The translations under genes were made by a program, and so were the position numbers. A DNA stretch of 64,000 nucleotides, from the NCBI GenBank assembly GCA_041660385.1, contig JBAZWJ010000029.1, positions 1-64,000 on the forward strand, read 5' to 3'. How positions within the stretch are numbered: the first letter of the stretch is position 1; each line of letters begins with the position of its first letter. The notes below the pieces were generated by a model. That model had not been told where the DNA came from and searched no databases. It worked only from the letters and a program-made list of their open reading frames with translations. Shown here piece after piece: positions 17,326 to 26,186 of the stretch. This DNA is from DYJE01 sp041660385. GTDB lineage: Bacteria > Desulfobacterota > Desulfobacteria > Desulfobacterales > Desulfolunaceae.

Positions 17326-18357
17326 ATGAAAAAAATAAACGTTGAAAACGCCGTGGGGCTCCCTCTGGCCCACGATATAACTGAAGTCAGGCCTGGAGAA
17401 TTCAAAGGCGTGGCATTCAAAAAAGGCCACAAGGTGGAGCGTGAAGATGTCTGCCATTTGATGCGTCTCGGGAAGCGCCATCTCTATGTGATTGAAGACG
17501 ATGCTGGCAAGATCCACGAAGACGATGCTGTCCAGGAACTTGCCAGAGCCCTTGCCGGTGAGGGGATTTTATACGATGAAAAACCTTCGGAAGGCAAACT
17601 CCAGCTCTACGCCAAATACGACGGCCTTCTCAAGATCAACGTGGACGCCCTTGTGGCGTTCAACATGATCCCGGATGTGATGTGTGCATCCATCCATACC
17701 AACAGTCCTGTCACCCAGGGCCAGAAAATTGCCGGAACACGGGCCATACCTCTTACCATCGACCGCAAGATCCTTGACAGGGCAGTTCATCTTGCAGTAG
17801 AAGAAGCACCGGTTTTGAAAGTGTTACCTTTCCGCTCTATGAAAGCAAGGCTTGCCATTACGGGCAGCGAAGTATACAACGGTCTGATAGAAGACCGTTT
17901 TCAGGCTATTGTTGAAAAGAAACTCAAAGCCTACGGAGCAAAGCTTGTGGAAACCGTGATCCTGCCCGATGAACGGCAGACCATCGCAGATACCCTCAGA
18001 TCCTTTGCGGAAAAAGGCACGGATCTGATTATCACCACGGGCGGCATGAGCGTGGACCCCGATGATGTGACACGCCTGGGAATCAGGGACATGGGGGTTC
18101 ACCGGGAATACTACGGGGCAGGCGTTCTGCCCGGAACCATGTTTCTTCTGGCCTACCGTGGCGATCTGCCGATCATGGGCATTCCGGCCTGCGCCTTGTA
18201 CCACGAACGAACTGTTTTTGATTTGATGTTGCCCCGGATTATCGCCGGAGACCAGCCGGACAACAGGGATCTTGCGGCTCTGGCCCATGGTGGGCTTTGT
18301 ATGGACTGCAAGCCGTGTAAGTTTCCGGCGTGTTCGTTTGGGAAGGCTGGGAGATAA
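17326..18357 (+). CDS. Molybdopterin-binding protein (MoeA/MogA-fold) with cysteine-rich tail
   Basis: The 343-residue protein contains the MoCF-binding domain: ITGSEVYNGLIEDRF near residue 180 and IITTGGMSVDPDDVTRLGI near residue 235, motifs shared with MoeA, MogA and CinA. It lacks the full MoeA N-terminal part. The last 25 residues form LAHGGLCMDCKPCKFPACSFGK, with four cysteines that could bind a metal or cluster. It likely handles molybdopterin for the oxidoreductases nearby. The ATG at 17326 is preceded by GCGGAGCG; the longer frame from 17275 overlaps the FmdE gene. A mutated copy of its 3' end lies at 14994-15076. Confidence 0.82.
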   Translation: MKKINVENAVGLPLAHDITEVRPGEFKGVAFKKGHKVEREDVCHLMRLGKRHLYVIEDDAGKIHEDDAVQELARALAGEGILYDEKPSEGKLQLYAKYDGLLKINVDALVAFNMIPDVMCASIHTNSPVTQGQKIAGTRAIPLTIDRKILDRAVHLAVEEAPVLKVLPFRSMKARLAITGSEVYNGLIEDRFQAIVEKKLKAYGAKLVETVILPDERQTIADTLRSFAEKGTDLIITTGGMSVDPDDVTRLGIRDMGVHREYYGAGVLPGTMFLLAYRGDLPIMGIPACALYHERTVFDLMLPRIIAGDQPDNRDLAALAHGGLCMDCKPCKFPACSFGKAGR

Positions 18358-18367
18358 TAATTTTAGA

Positions 18368-18483
18368 GTGGACAGTGGACGTTGTGGACCAAGTGGACTT
18401 TGTGGACATGGACGAAGTGGACATGGCTATGAACCGTCCACTTTGTCCATGTCCACGAAGTCCACAACGTCCACTTGGTCCAC
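18368..18483. repeat. Large GTGGAC nonamer array forming a long hairpin
   Basis: The left half is a run of GTGGAC units mostly separated by three bases (GTT, CAA, TTT, GAA). The right half is a run of GTCCAC units with spacers TTT, GAA, AAC and TTG. The halves are separated by CTATGAAC and can pair over most of their length, with hexamers always paired and spacers only partly so. It fills the gap between the molybdopterin gene and the activase gene and ends 26 bases before the activase ATG, so it must be in the 5' region of that mRNA if the genes are co-transcribed. Confidence 0.8.
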
Positions 18484-18509
18484 CTGATTTATCATAACGG
18501 AGAACAACC

Positions 18510-21500
18510 ATGCAATCAAACATCCTTGGAATAGACATCGGATCTGTTTCCATTGCTATTGCGGAAATCGACAGAGAAAAAAACATCATTGAACAAGCCT
18601 ATGCTTTTCACAAGGGAGATATTGCCGGGTGTCTTGACCGGCTTTTAGCAACATTCAAGTTTGAACGAATCGCCCATATCGTGAAAACATCATCAACACC
18701 GCGTCGTGTCATGGCAGATGCGATTTACGACAACCAGGTGGCGGTGATTTCAGCTGCAAAACAAAGAAACGAAGCTATCCGCTCGATTCTGGTCGTGGGG
18801 GGAGAGAAATTCGGCCTGCTCCTTTTTGATGACAAGGGGAATTACAAAAGTTACAAAACCAACACGTCCTGTGCCGCCGGAACCGGAAGTTTTCTGGATC
18901 AGCAGGCCGGACGGCTGAATCTGGATTCCATCGAAACGTTAAGCCGCATCGCCGGTGAAAACGAGAGGGAATTCCCCTTGATCGCCTCCCGCTGCGCCGT
19001 GTTCGCTAAAACCGATCTGATCCATGCCCAGCAGGAAGGCTATACCATGTCGGCCATCAGCGACGGCCTGTGTTACGGCCTTGCAAAAAACATCGTGGAC
19101 ACTCTGTTCAGTGGTGGAACAAAAGCAGACGGCCCCATTCTTTTCTGTGGCGGAGTATCTAAAAACCATGCCGTGAAGCGGCATCTGGAAAGCCTCATCG
19201 GTGCCAATCTTGTTGTTGATGATCTGTCCCATATCTATGGTGCGTTTGGTGCTGCTCTCTGTGGTCTTTCGGACATTGAAAAGGAAATTCTGCCTGATGT
19301 AACCGTTACCAAAACACAGGACAGCGTGTTCGCAAGATATAAAACGGAAAAAGAACTGGCATGCGCGCCATTGACACTGGAACGTTCAACGTTCCCCTCA
19401 TTCACCAGTGTGGAACGTGTGGAACATATCCCCACGATAACGGATTCGGGCGCAAATCACGTGGAAACAGACCTCTATCGGGAACTTATACCGGGTGAAA
19501 CGGTGAGTGGCTATCTTGGAATTGATATCGGGTCCACCAGCACCAAAGCGGTGATCACCGATGAAGACGGTGAAGTGATTGCCGGATTCTACACACGGAC
19601 AGCCGGAAATCCCTTGAAAGCGGTCTGTGCCATTTTCGAAACCATTGACCAGCGGATTATTTCAGGAAAAAATGTCAGCTTGAATATTATCGCCTGCGGA
19701 ACAACAGGCTCAGGCAGAAAATACATCGGGAAAATGATCGGGGCCGATCTTTACCTGGATGAAATAACCGCCCACGCCAAGGCTGCTGTGAAACTCAACC
19801 CGGATGTGGATACCATCATCGAAATCGGCGGACAGGACGCCAAGTTCACCACGCTTAAAAACGGCAGGGTCACATCATCGGTGATGAACAACGTCTGCGC
19901 GGCAGGTACAGGGAGTTTCATCGAAGAGCAGGCCAGGAAACTGGGTTGCAGCCTCACCGATTACTCGGCCCGGACCTTAGGGGTGCAAGCGCCTCTTTCA
20001 AGCGATCGCTGCACTGTTTTCATGGAAAGGGATCTTAACCATTATTTGAGTGAAGGATACGATGTGAACGAGGTACTTGCCTCGGTTCTCCACTCGGTCC
20101 GTGACAACTACCTGATCAAAGTGGCCAATGAAGCGGCTGTGGGAAATGTGGTGTTTTTCCAGGGAGCCACAGCAAAAAACCAGGCTCTTGTGGCGGCCTT
20201 TGAACAGAAACTCAAAAAACCCATTCTTGTTTCCCAGTTCTGCCATGTAACCGGTGCTTTGGGCACGGCGTTAACGCTCCGGGAAGAAAATTTTAAGACC
20301 ACGGGTTTTAGAGGACTGGGCCTTTATAAGAAAGACATACCCCTGCGGTCGGAGGTTTGTTCGCTCTGCACCAACCATTGCAAAATCTCCGTTGCGGAAA
20401 TCGACGGCGAAACCGTGGCCTACGGTTTTCTTTGCGGCAGGGATTACGAGACCCAGCATTATGTGGGCGACAAGACCAAAGGCTACGACCTTCTGGCCGA
20501 GCGCCGAAAAATCCAGCGGCTTTCCGATGATCGGGCATCCAAGACATGGCGTGGACCCGTGGTTGGAATTCCTGCGGCCCTTCATCTGGTGGAAGATCTT
20601 CCATACTGGCGACGGTTTTTCCACAGCCTTTCCATCAGAACGGTATCCAGTGAAACGTACAAAGACGCAGTGAAGCGGGGTAAAAACCTTTCGGAAACCG
20701 AATTCTGCGCACCGGCCACGGCCATGTACGGCCATGTGGAATATCTGCTGGAAAAGGCGGATGTTGTCTTTCTTCCCTATTATCTTGAAAACAAAGATAA
20801 AAATGCCCGAAGGCAGTTCTGTTATTATACCCAATACATCCCGTCCATCATGGCCGGATACGACAGAGAACGTGTGCTTACTCCTCTTTTGAAATACTTG
20901 TACACCCCGTTCCACACCAAAATGGAGCTGTACAGGATGCTCAAGAAGATTGGCTTTTCCCTGAGCTTTTTCGATATCTCCATGGCCTATGACAGAGCCT
21001 TCGAGTTCAAAAATGAAAACAGGCGACAGTTCAAGGAGATTTACGAACGTGAACGGTCGAATACGGATGATGTGAGTGTTGTTTTTTTAGGCCGCCCTTA
21101 CACAGTCCTTTCTTCGTCGGCAAACAACGGAATTCCCGATATTTTCAAAACTCTGGGGATCAAAACATTTTTTCAGGATATGGTTCCTGTGGAAGATGAC
21201 GACGGGCATCCCTTGTGGCCCCTCCTTTCCGATCTTCACTGGAATTATCCGGCCAATATTCTGAAAACAGCCCATGCCGTGGCCAAAACCGAAAAGGTTT
21301 ATCCGGTTTACGTGACCTCGTTCAAATGCACACCGGATTCTTTTGCCTTGCGCTACTTCAAGCAGATCATGGCCGAGCACGGAAAACCTTATCTGATTCT
21401 CGAACTTGACGAGCACGATTCCAGTGTGGGCTATGAAACACGGATCGAATCGGCGGTGCGTTCATTCAGAAACCATCTGCGTGCATCCGAAAAACCGAAG

Positions 21501-22781
21501 CAGCCGGATTATTCGTCCCTGTTCTTTGAATCATCGAAAAAACTTACGGGCAAGAACCTGCTTATACCCAACTGGGACCCCATCACCTGCCGGTTCCTTG
21601 CGGCTGTTCTGAGGCGTGAAGGAATCAACGCTTATCTGATCGAAGAAACACAGGCCGGTATTTCCAGAAGCCTAAAATTCAACACGGGCCAGTGCATTCC
21701 AACCAATGCCATTGCTCAAGGGTTTGTGGATACGGTGGAAAAGTACAATCTTGATCCGGCGAACACCCTTCTGTGGATCAGTAAATCCAATATGTGCAAC
21801 CTGAAATTGTACCCCAACTTCATTGCTTCTCTGCTCACCGCTTATGGCAATGGAATGGAAAAAGCGGGGATTTACCACGGGGAGCTGACCTATATCGATA
21901 TTTCGATCAGGGCCTCCATCAACGCCTATTTTGCCCATATGTTCGGTGGCATGATCCGCAAGATGGGCTGCAAAATAAGGCCTTATGAAGTTGTGAAAGG
22001 CGCGACAGACCAAGTCATTGAAAAAAGTGTTCAGATTCTGGAAGATGCCTTTCTCGGCAACCGATCCAAAGAGGAGGCTGTGTCCCAGATCGTCTCTCGT
22101 TTTGAATGGATTGAAACACGGAAGACAGATCGTCCTAAGGTGGCCATATTCGGAGATATTTACGTTCGCGACAACCCCGTAATGAATCAGGATCTTATCC
22201 GCTTCATCGAGGAAAACGGCGGCGAAGTGATCACCACGCCCTACTCGGAAATGGGCAAAATGATCGCCCCCATGTATTTCAAGAAATGGTTTAACGAAGG
22301 CCTTTACAGGAGCATTGTTTCGGTCAAAGCCCTGGTCACGGGCATGGGACTTATTGAAAAAAAATACCAGCGCTTTTTCGAACGGGTGATCCGCGAACCG
22401 GAGCATCACTACGACGATGACCCCGAAACCATCTACTCCAAATTCAATGTGAGCCCTGACAACAACGGGGAATCCATGGAAAACATCCTAAAAATTCATT
22501 ATCTTTCCAAGCATTATCCCGATCTCAGTCTGTTTGTCCAGGCCAGCCCGGCGTTCTGCTGCCCGTCCATTGTCACCGAGGCCATGAAGCAGGAGATCGA
22601 ACGCGTCTCCGGTATTCCTGTTGTTTCAATTACTTACGACGGAACAGGCGGGATCAAGAACCAGAGCGTGATTCCTTACCTGAAATATCCGAGAAAAGCG
22701 AAACCTGTGGTTCAGCCTGAAGATGATGGAAACCAGCCCACGGGTACAGGTCGGGGCAGCTCATTGCTGATGGCTCTTTAG
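18510..22781 (+). CDS. Large fused acyl-CoA dehydratase activase (two BcrA/BadF-type ATPase domains plus DUF2229 region)
   Basis: Activases of this family use ATP to inject a low-potential electron into 2-hydroxyacyl-CoA dehydratases or benzoyl-CoA reductases. This 1423-residue protein holds two complete ASKHA domains. The first starts at residue 4 (GIDIGSVS) with cluster loop CAAGTGSF near 121; the second starts near 332 (GIDIGSTSTK) with VCAAGTGSF near 465 and SSDRCTVF after it. The cysteine in each loop is the [4Fe-4S] ligand in HgdC. A cysteine motif CSLCTNHC near 616 precedes a DUF2229-type region from about 685 to the end. Such long fusions occur in several anaerobes, and their partner enzymes are mostly unknown. 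AACGGAG precedes the ATG. No dehydratase subunit genes lie nearby. Confidence 0.88.
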   Translation: MQSNILGIDIGSVSIAIAEIDREKNIIEQAYAFHKGDIAGCLDRLLATFKFERIAHIVKTSSTPRRVMADAIYDNQVAVISAAKQRNEAIRSILVVGGEKFGLLLFDDKGNYKSYKTNTSCAAGTGSFLDQQAGRLNLDSIETLSRIAGENEREFPLIASRCAVFAKTDLIHAQQEGYTMSAISDGLCYGLAKNIVDTLFSGGTKADGPILFCGGVSKNHAVKRHLESLIGANLVVDDLSHIYGAFGAALCGLSDIEKEILPDVTVTKTQDSVFARYKTEKELACAPLTLERSTFPSFTSVERVEHIPTITDSGANHVETDLYRELIPGETVSGYLGIDIGSTSTKAVITDEDGEVIAGFYTRTAGNPLKAVCAIFETIDQRIISGKNVSLNIIACGTTGSGRKYIGKMIGADLYLDEITAHAKAAVKLNPDVDTIIEIGGQDAKFTTLKNGRVTSSVMNNVCAAGTGSFIEEQARKLGCSLTDYSARTLGVQAPLSSDRCTVFMERDLNHYLSEGYDVNEVLASVLHSVRDNYLIKVANEAAVGNVVFFQGATAKNQALVAAFEQKLKKPILVSQFCHVTGALGTALTLREENFKTTGFRGLGLYKKDIPLRSEVCSLCTNHCKISVAEIDGETVAYGFLCGRDYETQHYVGDKTKGYDLLAERRKIQRLSDDRASKTWRGPVVGIPAALHLVEDLPYWRRFFHSLSIRTVSSETYKDAVKRGKNLSETEFCAPATAMYGHVEYLLEKADVVFLPYYLENKDKNARRQFCYYTQYIPSIMAGYDRERVLTPLLKYLYTPFHTKMELYRMLKKIGFSLSFFDISMAYDRAFEFKNENRRQFKEIYERERSNTDDVSVVFLGRPYTVLSSSANNGIPDIFKTLGIKTFFQDMVPVEDDDGHPLWPLLSDLHWNYPANILKTAHAVAKTEKVYPVYVTSFKCTPDSFALRYFKQIMAEHGKPYLILELDEHDSSVGYETRIESAVRSFRNHLRASEKPKQPDYSSLFFESSKKLTGKNLLIPNWDPITCRFLAAVLRREGINAYLIEETQAGISRSLKFNTGQCIPTNAIAQGFVDTVEKYNLDPANTLLWISKSNMCNLKLYPNFIASLLTAYGNGMEKAGIYHGELTYIDISIRASINAYFAHMFGGMIRKMGCKIRPYEVVKGATDQVIEKSVQILEDAFLGNRSKEEAVSQIVSRFEWIETRKTDRPKVAIFGDIYVRDNPVMNQDLIRFIEENGGEVITTPYSEMGKMIAPMYFKKWFNEGLYRSIVSVKALVTGMGLIEKKYQRFFERVIREPEHHYDDDPETIYSKFNVSPDNNGESMENILKIHYLSKHYPDLSLFVQASPAFCCPSIVTEAMKQEIERVSGIPVVSITYDGTGGIKNQSVIPYLKYPRKAKPVVQPEDDGNQPTGTGRGSSLLMAL

Positions 22782-22785
22782 GCTT

Positions 22786-23687
22786 ATGGGATTAGCCGCA
22801 GACATTGTGATCATCGTTGTTGCTGCACTTATCGGGGCGCTGATCGCCCAGAGGCTGAAGCAGCCGCTCATTCTGGGCTACATTCTTGCCGGAATCGCGG
22901 TGGGGCCGAACACCGGGGGCATTACGGTGGGCGATGTCCATGAGATCGAGCTTCTGGCGGAAATCGGCGTGGCGCTTCTTCTTTTTGCTTTGGGGCTTGA
23001 GTTTTCACTTGATGAACTGAAACCGGTGAAGGGCATCGCCCTGATCGGAACGCCGATTCAGATCATTCTCACCATGGCTCTGGGATACGGCATCGGTCTT
23101 GGGCTGGGCCTGGAACATGTGGCATCAGTCTGGTTTGGTGCCCTGATCTCCCTTTCAAGCACCATGGTGACCCTGAAGATTCTGATGAGCCGGGGGCTGA
23201 TGGGAACCCTGTCCAGCCGGGTAGGGCGGAAGGCGTGGAACAGGCAAGATCTCTTTATGCCAGTGGTGTGTACATGGCTGTTCTTCCTGAAATGGAGGCC
23301 GGGCTTGAAATCGCAAGACAAGCCCTGCTTCATATGGAGGTGCCCGTTTCAGCCATTCAGCAATACACCGATGCGGTCCGTCAGACCGTGTACGAACCCA
23401 TGAGTGAAAACCATCCTGACCAGAAACTCCTTGAAACGTTTCATCATTTCAGGACCATGCTGGAAATGGCCTGGGTCCGTATCGATGAAACAAGCACTCT
23501 GGTGAATCAGACCCTTGAGAAGGCCGCCATCAGAACACGCACCGGAGCAACCGTGGTGGGTGTGCTTAGAGGGGGCCAGATGAAATCCAACCCGTCAGCC
23601 GATTTTTCTTTTGCATCTGATGATCTTGTGGCGGTTGTGGGAAATGGCAAAGAGCGTGAATTGTTCAACGAACTTGCAAATGGATAG
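22786..23687 (+). pseudogene. CPA2-type (KefB-like) cation/proton antiporter, internally deleted and frameshifted
   Basis: The first 145 residues (22786 to about 23220) are the N-terminal membrane part of a CPA2 exchanger, with GYILAGIAVGPNTGG, LLLFALGLEFSL and SLSSTMVTLKIL. Then, without any break in the DNA, a different frame takes up the end of a TrkA-N domain (RAEGVEQARSLYASGVYM) and a TrkA-C domain (TGATVVGVLRGG to the stop at 23687). About 350 residues of a normal antiporter, including most membrane helices and the nucleotide-binding motif, are missing. The gene starts four bases after the activase stop. Conservation of both ends suggests a recent deletion or an assembly join. Confidence 0.8.
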
Positions 23688-23734
23688 TGGACGTGGTTGA
23701 CTGAGTGGACGTCGTGGACATGGACTTGGTGGAC
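23687..23734. repeat. GTGGAC nonamer array, unpaired
   Basis: Units GTGGAC-GTGGTTGAC-TGA-GTGGAC-GTC-GTGGAC-ATGGAC-TTG-GTGGAC lie immediately after the antiporter relic's stop. Only the GTGGAC orientation is present, so this copy has no hairpin partner. Confidence 0.65.
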
Positions 23735-23803
23735 AACATCATGACCATGTGTGCTTGGCTCACAAAACGTTTTTGATCGAAAATTACTTCAAAGGATACG
23801 CCC

Positions 23804-24274
23804 ATGAGAAAACATCTGTTTCTGATCCCTTTGTTTTTCCTGATCGCTTTAAACACAGCACATGCTGATGAACTTGCGACTCTTTCAGCGGGACAGACTG
23901 TTTATGTGCCAGCCTATTCTCATATCGCCATTGGAAACAGAGAAAAGCCCTTTCTTCTTACCGTAACCCTTCATGTACGGAATGTGGACCCGAAGAACAC
24001 GATCACGTTAAGATCGGTGGACTATTACGACAGCAATGGGAATCTCCTTAAAAAATATCTGCCCAAGCCGTTGACGTTGAGGCCATTGTCGTCATCACGC
24101 CATGTGGTTCCACGGAATGAAAAGCAGGGAGGATCCGGGGCCGGTTTCATGGTGGCATGGACAGCGGAAAAAGCTGTGAATCCTCCCATTGTGGAGACAG
24201 TGATGATCGGGGCCGAATCCCAGCAGGGGATTTCGTTTACATCCCGGGGCCAGGTGATTGCTGCGGGGAATTGA
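23804..24274 (+). CDS. DUF3124 protein, exported
   Basis: The 156-residue protein begins with a clear Sec signal peptide (MRKHLFLIPLFFLIALNTAHA). The mature part matches the DUF3124 family: QTVYVPAYSHIAIGN, LTVTLHVRNVDPKNTI, SVDYYDSNGNLLKKYL and a final strand near ETVMIGAESQQGISF. It has an immunoglobulin-like beta pattern. The family function is not known; it should act in the periplasm. AAGGA precedes the ATG. It is separated from the antiporter relic by a GTGGAC array and followed by a convergent TetR gene. Confidence 0.8.
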   Translation: MRKHLFLIPLFFLIALNTAHADELATLSAGQTVYVPAYSHIAIGNREKPFLLTVTLHVRNVDPKNTITLRSVDYYDSNGNLLKKYLPKPLTLRPLSSSRHVVPRNEKQGGSGAGFMVAWTAEKAVNPPIVETVMIGAESQQGISFTSRGQVIAAGN

Positions 24275-24335
24275 TGTGAGGGGCTTGGTGGAGACAATTG
24301 ACAATTGGGAAATCTGAAAAAGTCCACGGGGTCCA

Positions 24336-24935
24336 TTAAACCTTTTCAACAAACGACAACACAATCGCCCTGAACACTCCCAGCAACTCTTCAAGTTCTG
24401 TTTCATCCTGGTCCAGAACCACGGAAAGCATGGACAAGCCTTCGGAGAACGCTACAAGAGCTGTGCCCATCATCAGCGCCTTTTTTTCAGAAATAGTCTT
24501 ATCGGCAATGAATCCCCCGGCCATACCGATCCAGGTCATGTAGGATGTCTTCAGCTTCTGTCGGACTTTGTCATTGTAGTTTGCGATCTCCCAGATTTCG
24601 ATAAAAATCCGTGAAAGATCCCTGTTCATGGTGATTTTTCTGGCCATAAAATCAAGGGACATGGCCAGAAGACCCGAAGGCGTTTCAGTTTTGACTTCGG
24701 TGGATCCCATCCAGGTTCTGAACATGTTTTTGTATGTTTCAATCACATGCTCAATGTAGTTTAACAGGATATCTTCCTTGCTTTTGAAATAGTAATGGAG
24801 CATCCCGTGGTTCATTCCCGCTTCGGCGGCAATCTCCTTGATGGACGTCTTGTCAAAAGGCTTGATGAGCAGTCGCCGGTGTAATGCTTCGAGAATCTCC
24901 AGCCGCCGCTGATCTTTCATGATTTTTCGTGACAT
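24336..24935 (-). CDS. TetR/AcrR-family transcriptional regulator
   Basis: The 199-residue protein has an N-terminal TetR helix-turn-helix (TSIKEIAAEAGMNHGMLHYYFKSKEDIL, residues about 28-57) and a helical ligand domain. The HGMLHYYF form resembles regulators of fatty-acid or CoA-ester metabolism, but that is a loose resemblance. AAAGGA precedes the start, which I kept at 24935; a second ATG 15 bases later is possible. It lies upstream of, and in the same direction as, no close gene; the alcohol dehydrogenase gene behind it ends 220 bases away. Confidence 0.87.
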   Translation of the reverse strand: MSRKIMKDQRRLEILEALHRRLLIKPFDKTSIKEIAAEAGMNHGMLHYYFKSKEDILLNYIEHVIETYKNMFRTWMGSTEVKTETPSGLLAMSLDFMARKITMNRDLSRIFIEIWEIANYNDKVRQKLKTSYMTWIGMAGGFIADKTISEKKALMMGTALVAFSEGLSMLSVVLDQDETELEELLGVFRAIVLSFVEKV

Positions 24936-25157
24936 GGATTTCCTTTGTGGTGTCTGGGTCTTTTTTTGATGGGTGTATCATAGATTGAAGAAGGCTGCAA
25001 TGAAGGGTGGCAAAAGTCGTGTAGTGGATTGAGTATTTCTTAAAATGTGAAAAAATGACTGGGGACAATCAGGCATAAAATTTTGTGGACCTCATACAGC
25101 CCAATACTGTTGGCCTAAACCATACGACTTGACCGCTGAATTTGAAAATGAGCTTGA

Positions 25158-26186
25158 TTACGGTCTGATCACAACCTTCATCTGATTCGGTGAAAGTGAA
25201 GACAGGCATTCGAACACGGCCTGGACGTCATTAAAACCGATCGTTTTCGTCACCATGCTTTCCACGACAAGGCGTTTTTCAGCGATATATTTCAGAGCAG
25301 TGTCAAATTCGTCCGTTGTGTATGCGAAAGCGCCCACTGTGTTGATTTCCTTGATCACGGAAAGGATCGTGGGAATCTGCTGCATGGCAAAGCTGATTCC
25401 GGCAAGGACGAGAGTGCCTCGGGGTTTCAAGGCTGAAAGAGCAGTGTGGTAACCCTTGTCTTTGGCCGATGTTTCGATGGCGGCGTCAAATCCTCCGGCT
25501 GATAATTTCTTGAGCTTGCGTCCAAGATCAGGATCACTTCCGTCAAGCACTGCGTCCACGTCGCCTTTGCCTTCTGCAAATGTTTTTCTGAACGCATCCA
25601 CTTCGGTCAAAACAACGAGAGACGCTCCGGCAAGCCGAGCCCAGGCTGCGGCAAGAACGCCGATGGGGCCGCCTCCGGTGATGAGAACACGGGAGCCCAC
25701 GACAAGCCCTGATTGGTGAACGGCGTGAAGGGCCACGGCGGCCGGTTCGATCATCACCGCCTGGGTATCTGAAACGGAATCCGGCAGGATTCTTACCATG
25801 TCGGGCCTGATCATCATGGTTTCCGCATAGGCTCCAGGGCTGTTGTTACCGGGAGTGGGGCGTTTCATGCCCTGAAGGCAGAGATGGTTTGAACCGGAAA
25901 GGCAGCTTGCGCATGATCCGCAGGGGTTGACCGGCAGGGCTGTGATCCGTGTCCCGATGGCAAGATCAGTCCGTGTGCCCGGATCAACCACCGTTCCGCA
26001 GAACTCATGGCCTAAAATCAATCCGGGTTTGCCGTCCATTCCAAGGCCCGATTCCCAGTAATGGAGATCCGATCCGCAGATGCCGCAGGCGGAAACGCTC
26101 ATCCGCACCTGAACACCATCCGCTTCCGGCTCAGGGATGTCCACCACATTCAATACCCTTGGGCTTTCCAGTCGTATGGTTCTCAT
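25158..26186 (-). CDS. Zinc-dependent alcohol dehydrogenase (medium-chain, sorbitol/threonine dehydrogenase type)
   Basis: The 342-residue NAD(P)-linked enzyme has catalytic zinc ligands in VSACGICGSDLHYWE and GLILGHEFCGTVV, four structural-zinc cysteines in NPCGSCASCLSGSNHLC, and a Rossmann motif VLITGGGPIGVLAAAWARLAGAS. It would oxidise a secondary alcohol or polyol, or a CoA-linked hydroxy compound. The start at 26186 follows AAGGAG, and its ATG overlaps the stop of the molybdopterin oxidoreductase in an ATGA, so the two proteins are translationally coupled and probably work on the same substrate chain. A longer frame starting at 26258 would lie wholly inside the upstream gene. Confidence 0.87.
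   Translation of the reverse strand: MRTIRLESPRVLNVVDIPEPEADGVQVRMSVSACGICGSDLHYWESGLGMDGKPGLILGHEFCGTVVDPGTRTDLAIGTRITALPVNPCGSCASCLSGSNHLCLQGMKRPTPGNNSPGAYAETMMIRPDMVRILPDSVSDTQAVMIEPAAVALHAVHQSGLVVGSRVLITGGGPIGVLAAAWARLAGASLVVLTEVDAFRKTFAEGKGDVDAVLDGSDPDLGRKLKKLSAGGFDAAIETSAKDKGYHTALSALKPRGTLVLAGISFAMQQIPTILSVIKEINTVGAFAYTTDEFDTALKYIAEKRLVVESMVTKTIGFNDVQAVFECLSSLSPNQMKVVIRP

Noticed and set aside
18368..18483. A CRISPR array
   Set aside because: The units are hexamers with three-base spacers and form an inverted structure. There are no 28-36-bp repeats with unique spacers and no cas genes.
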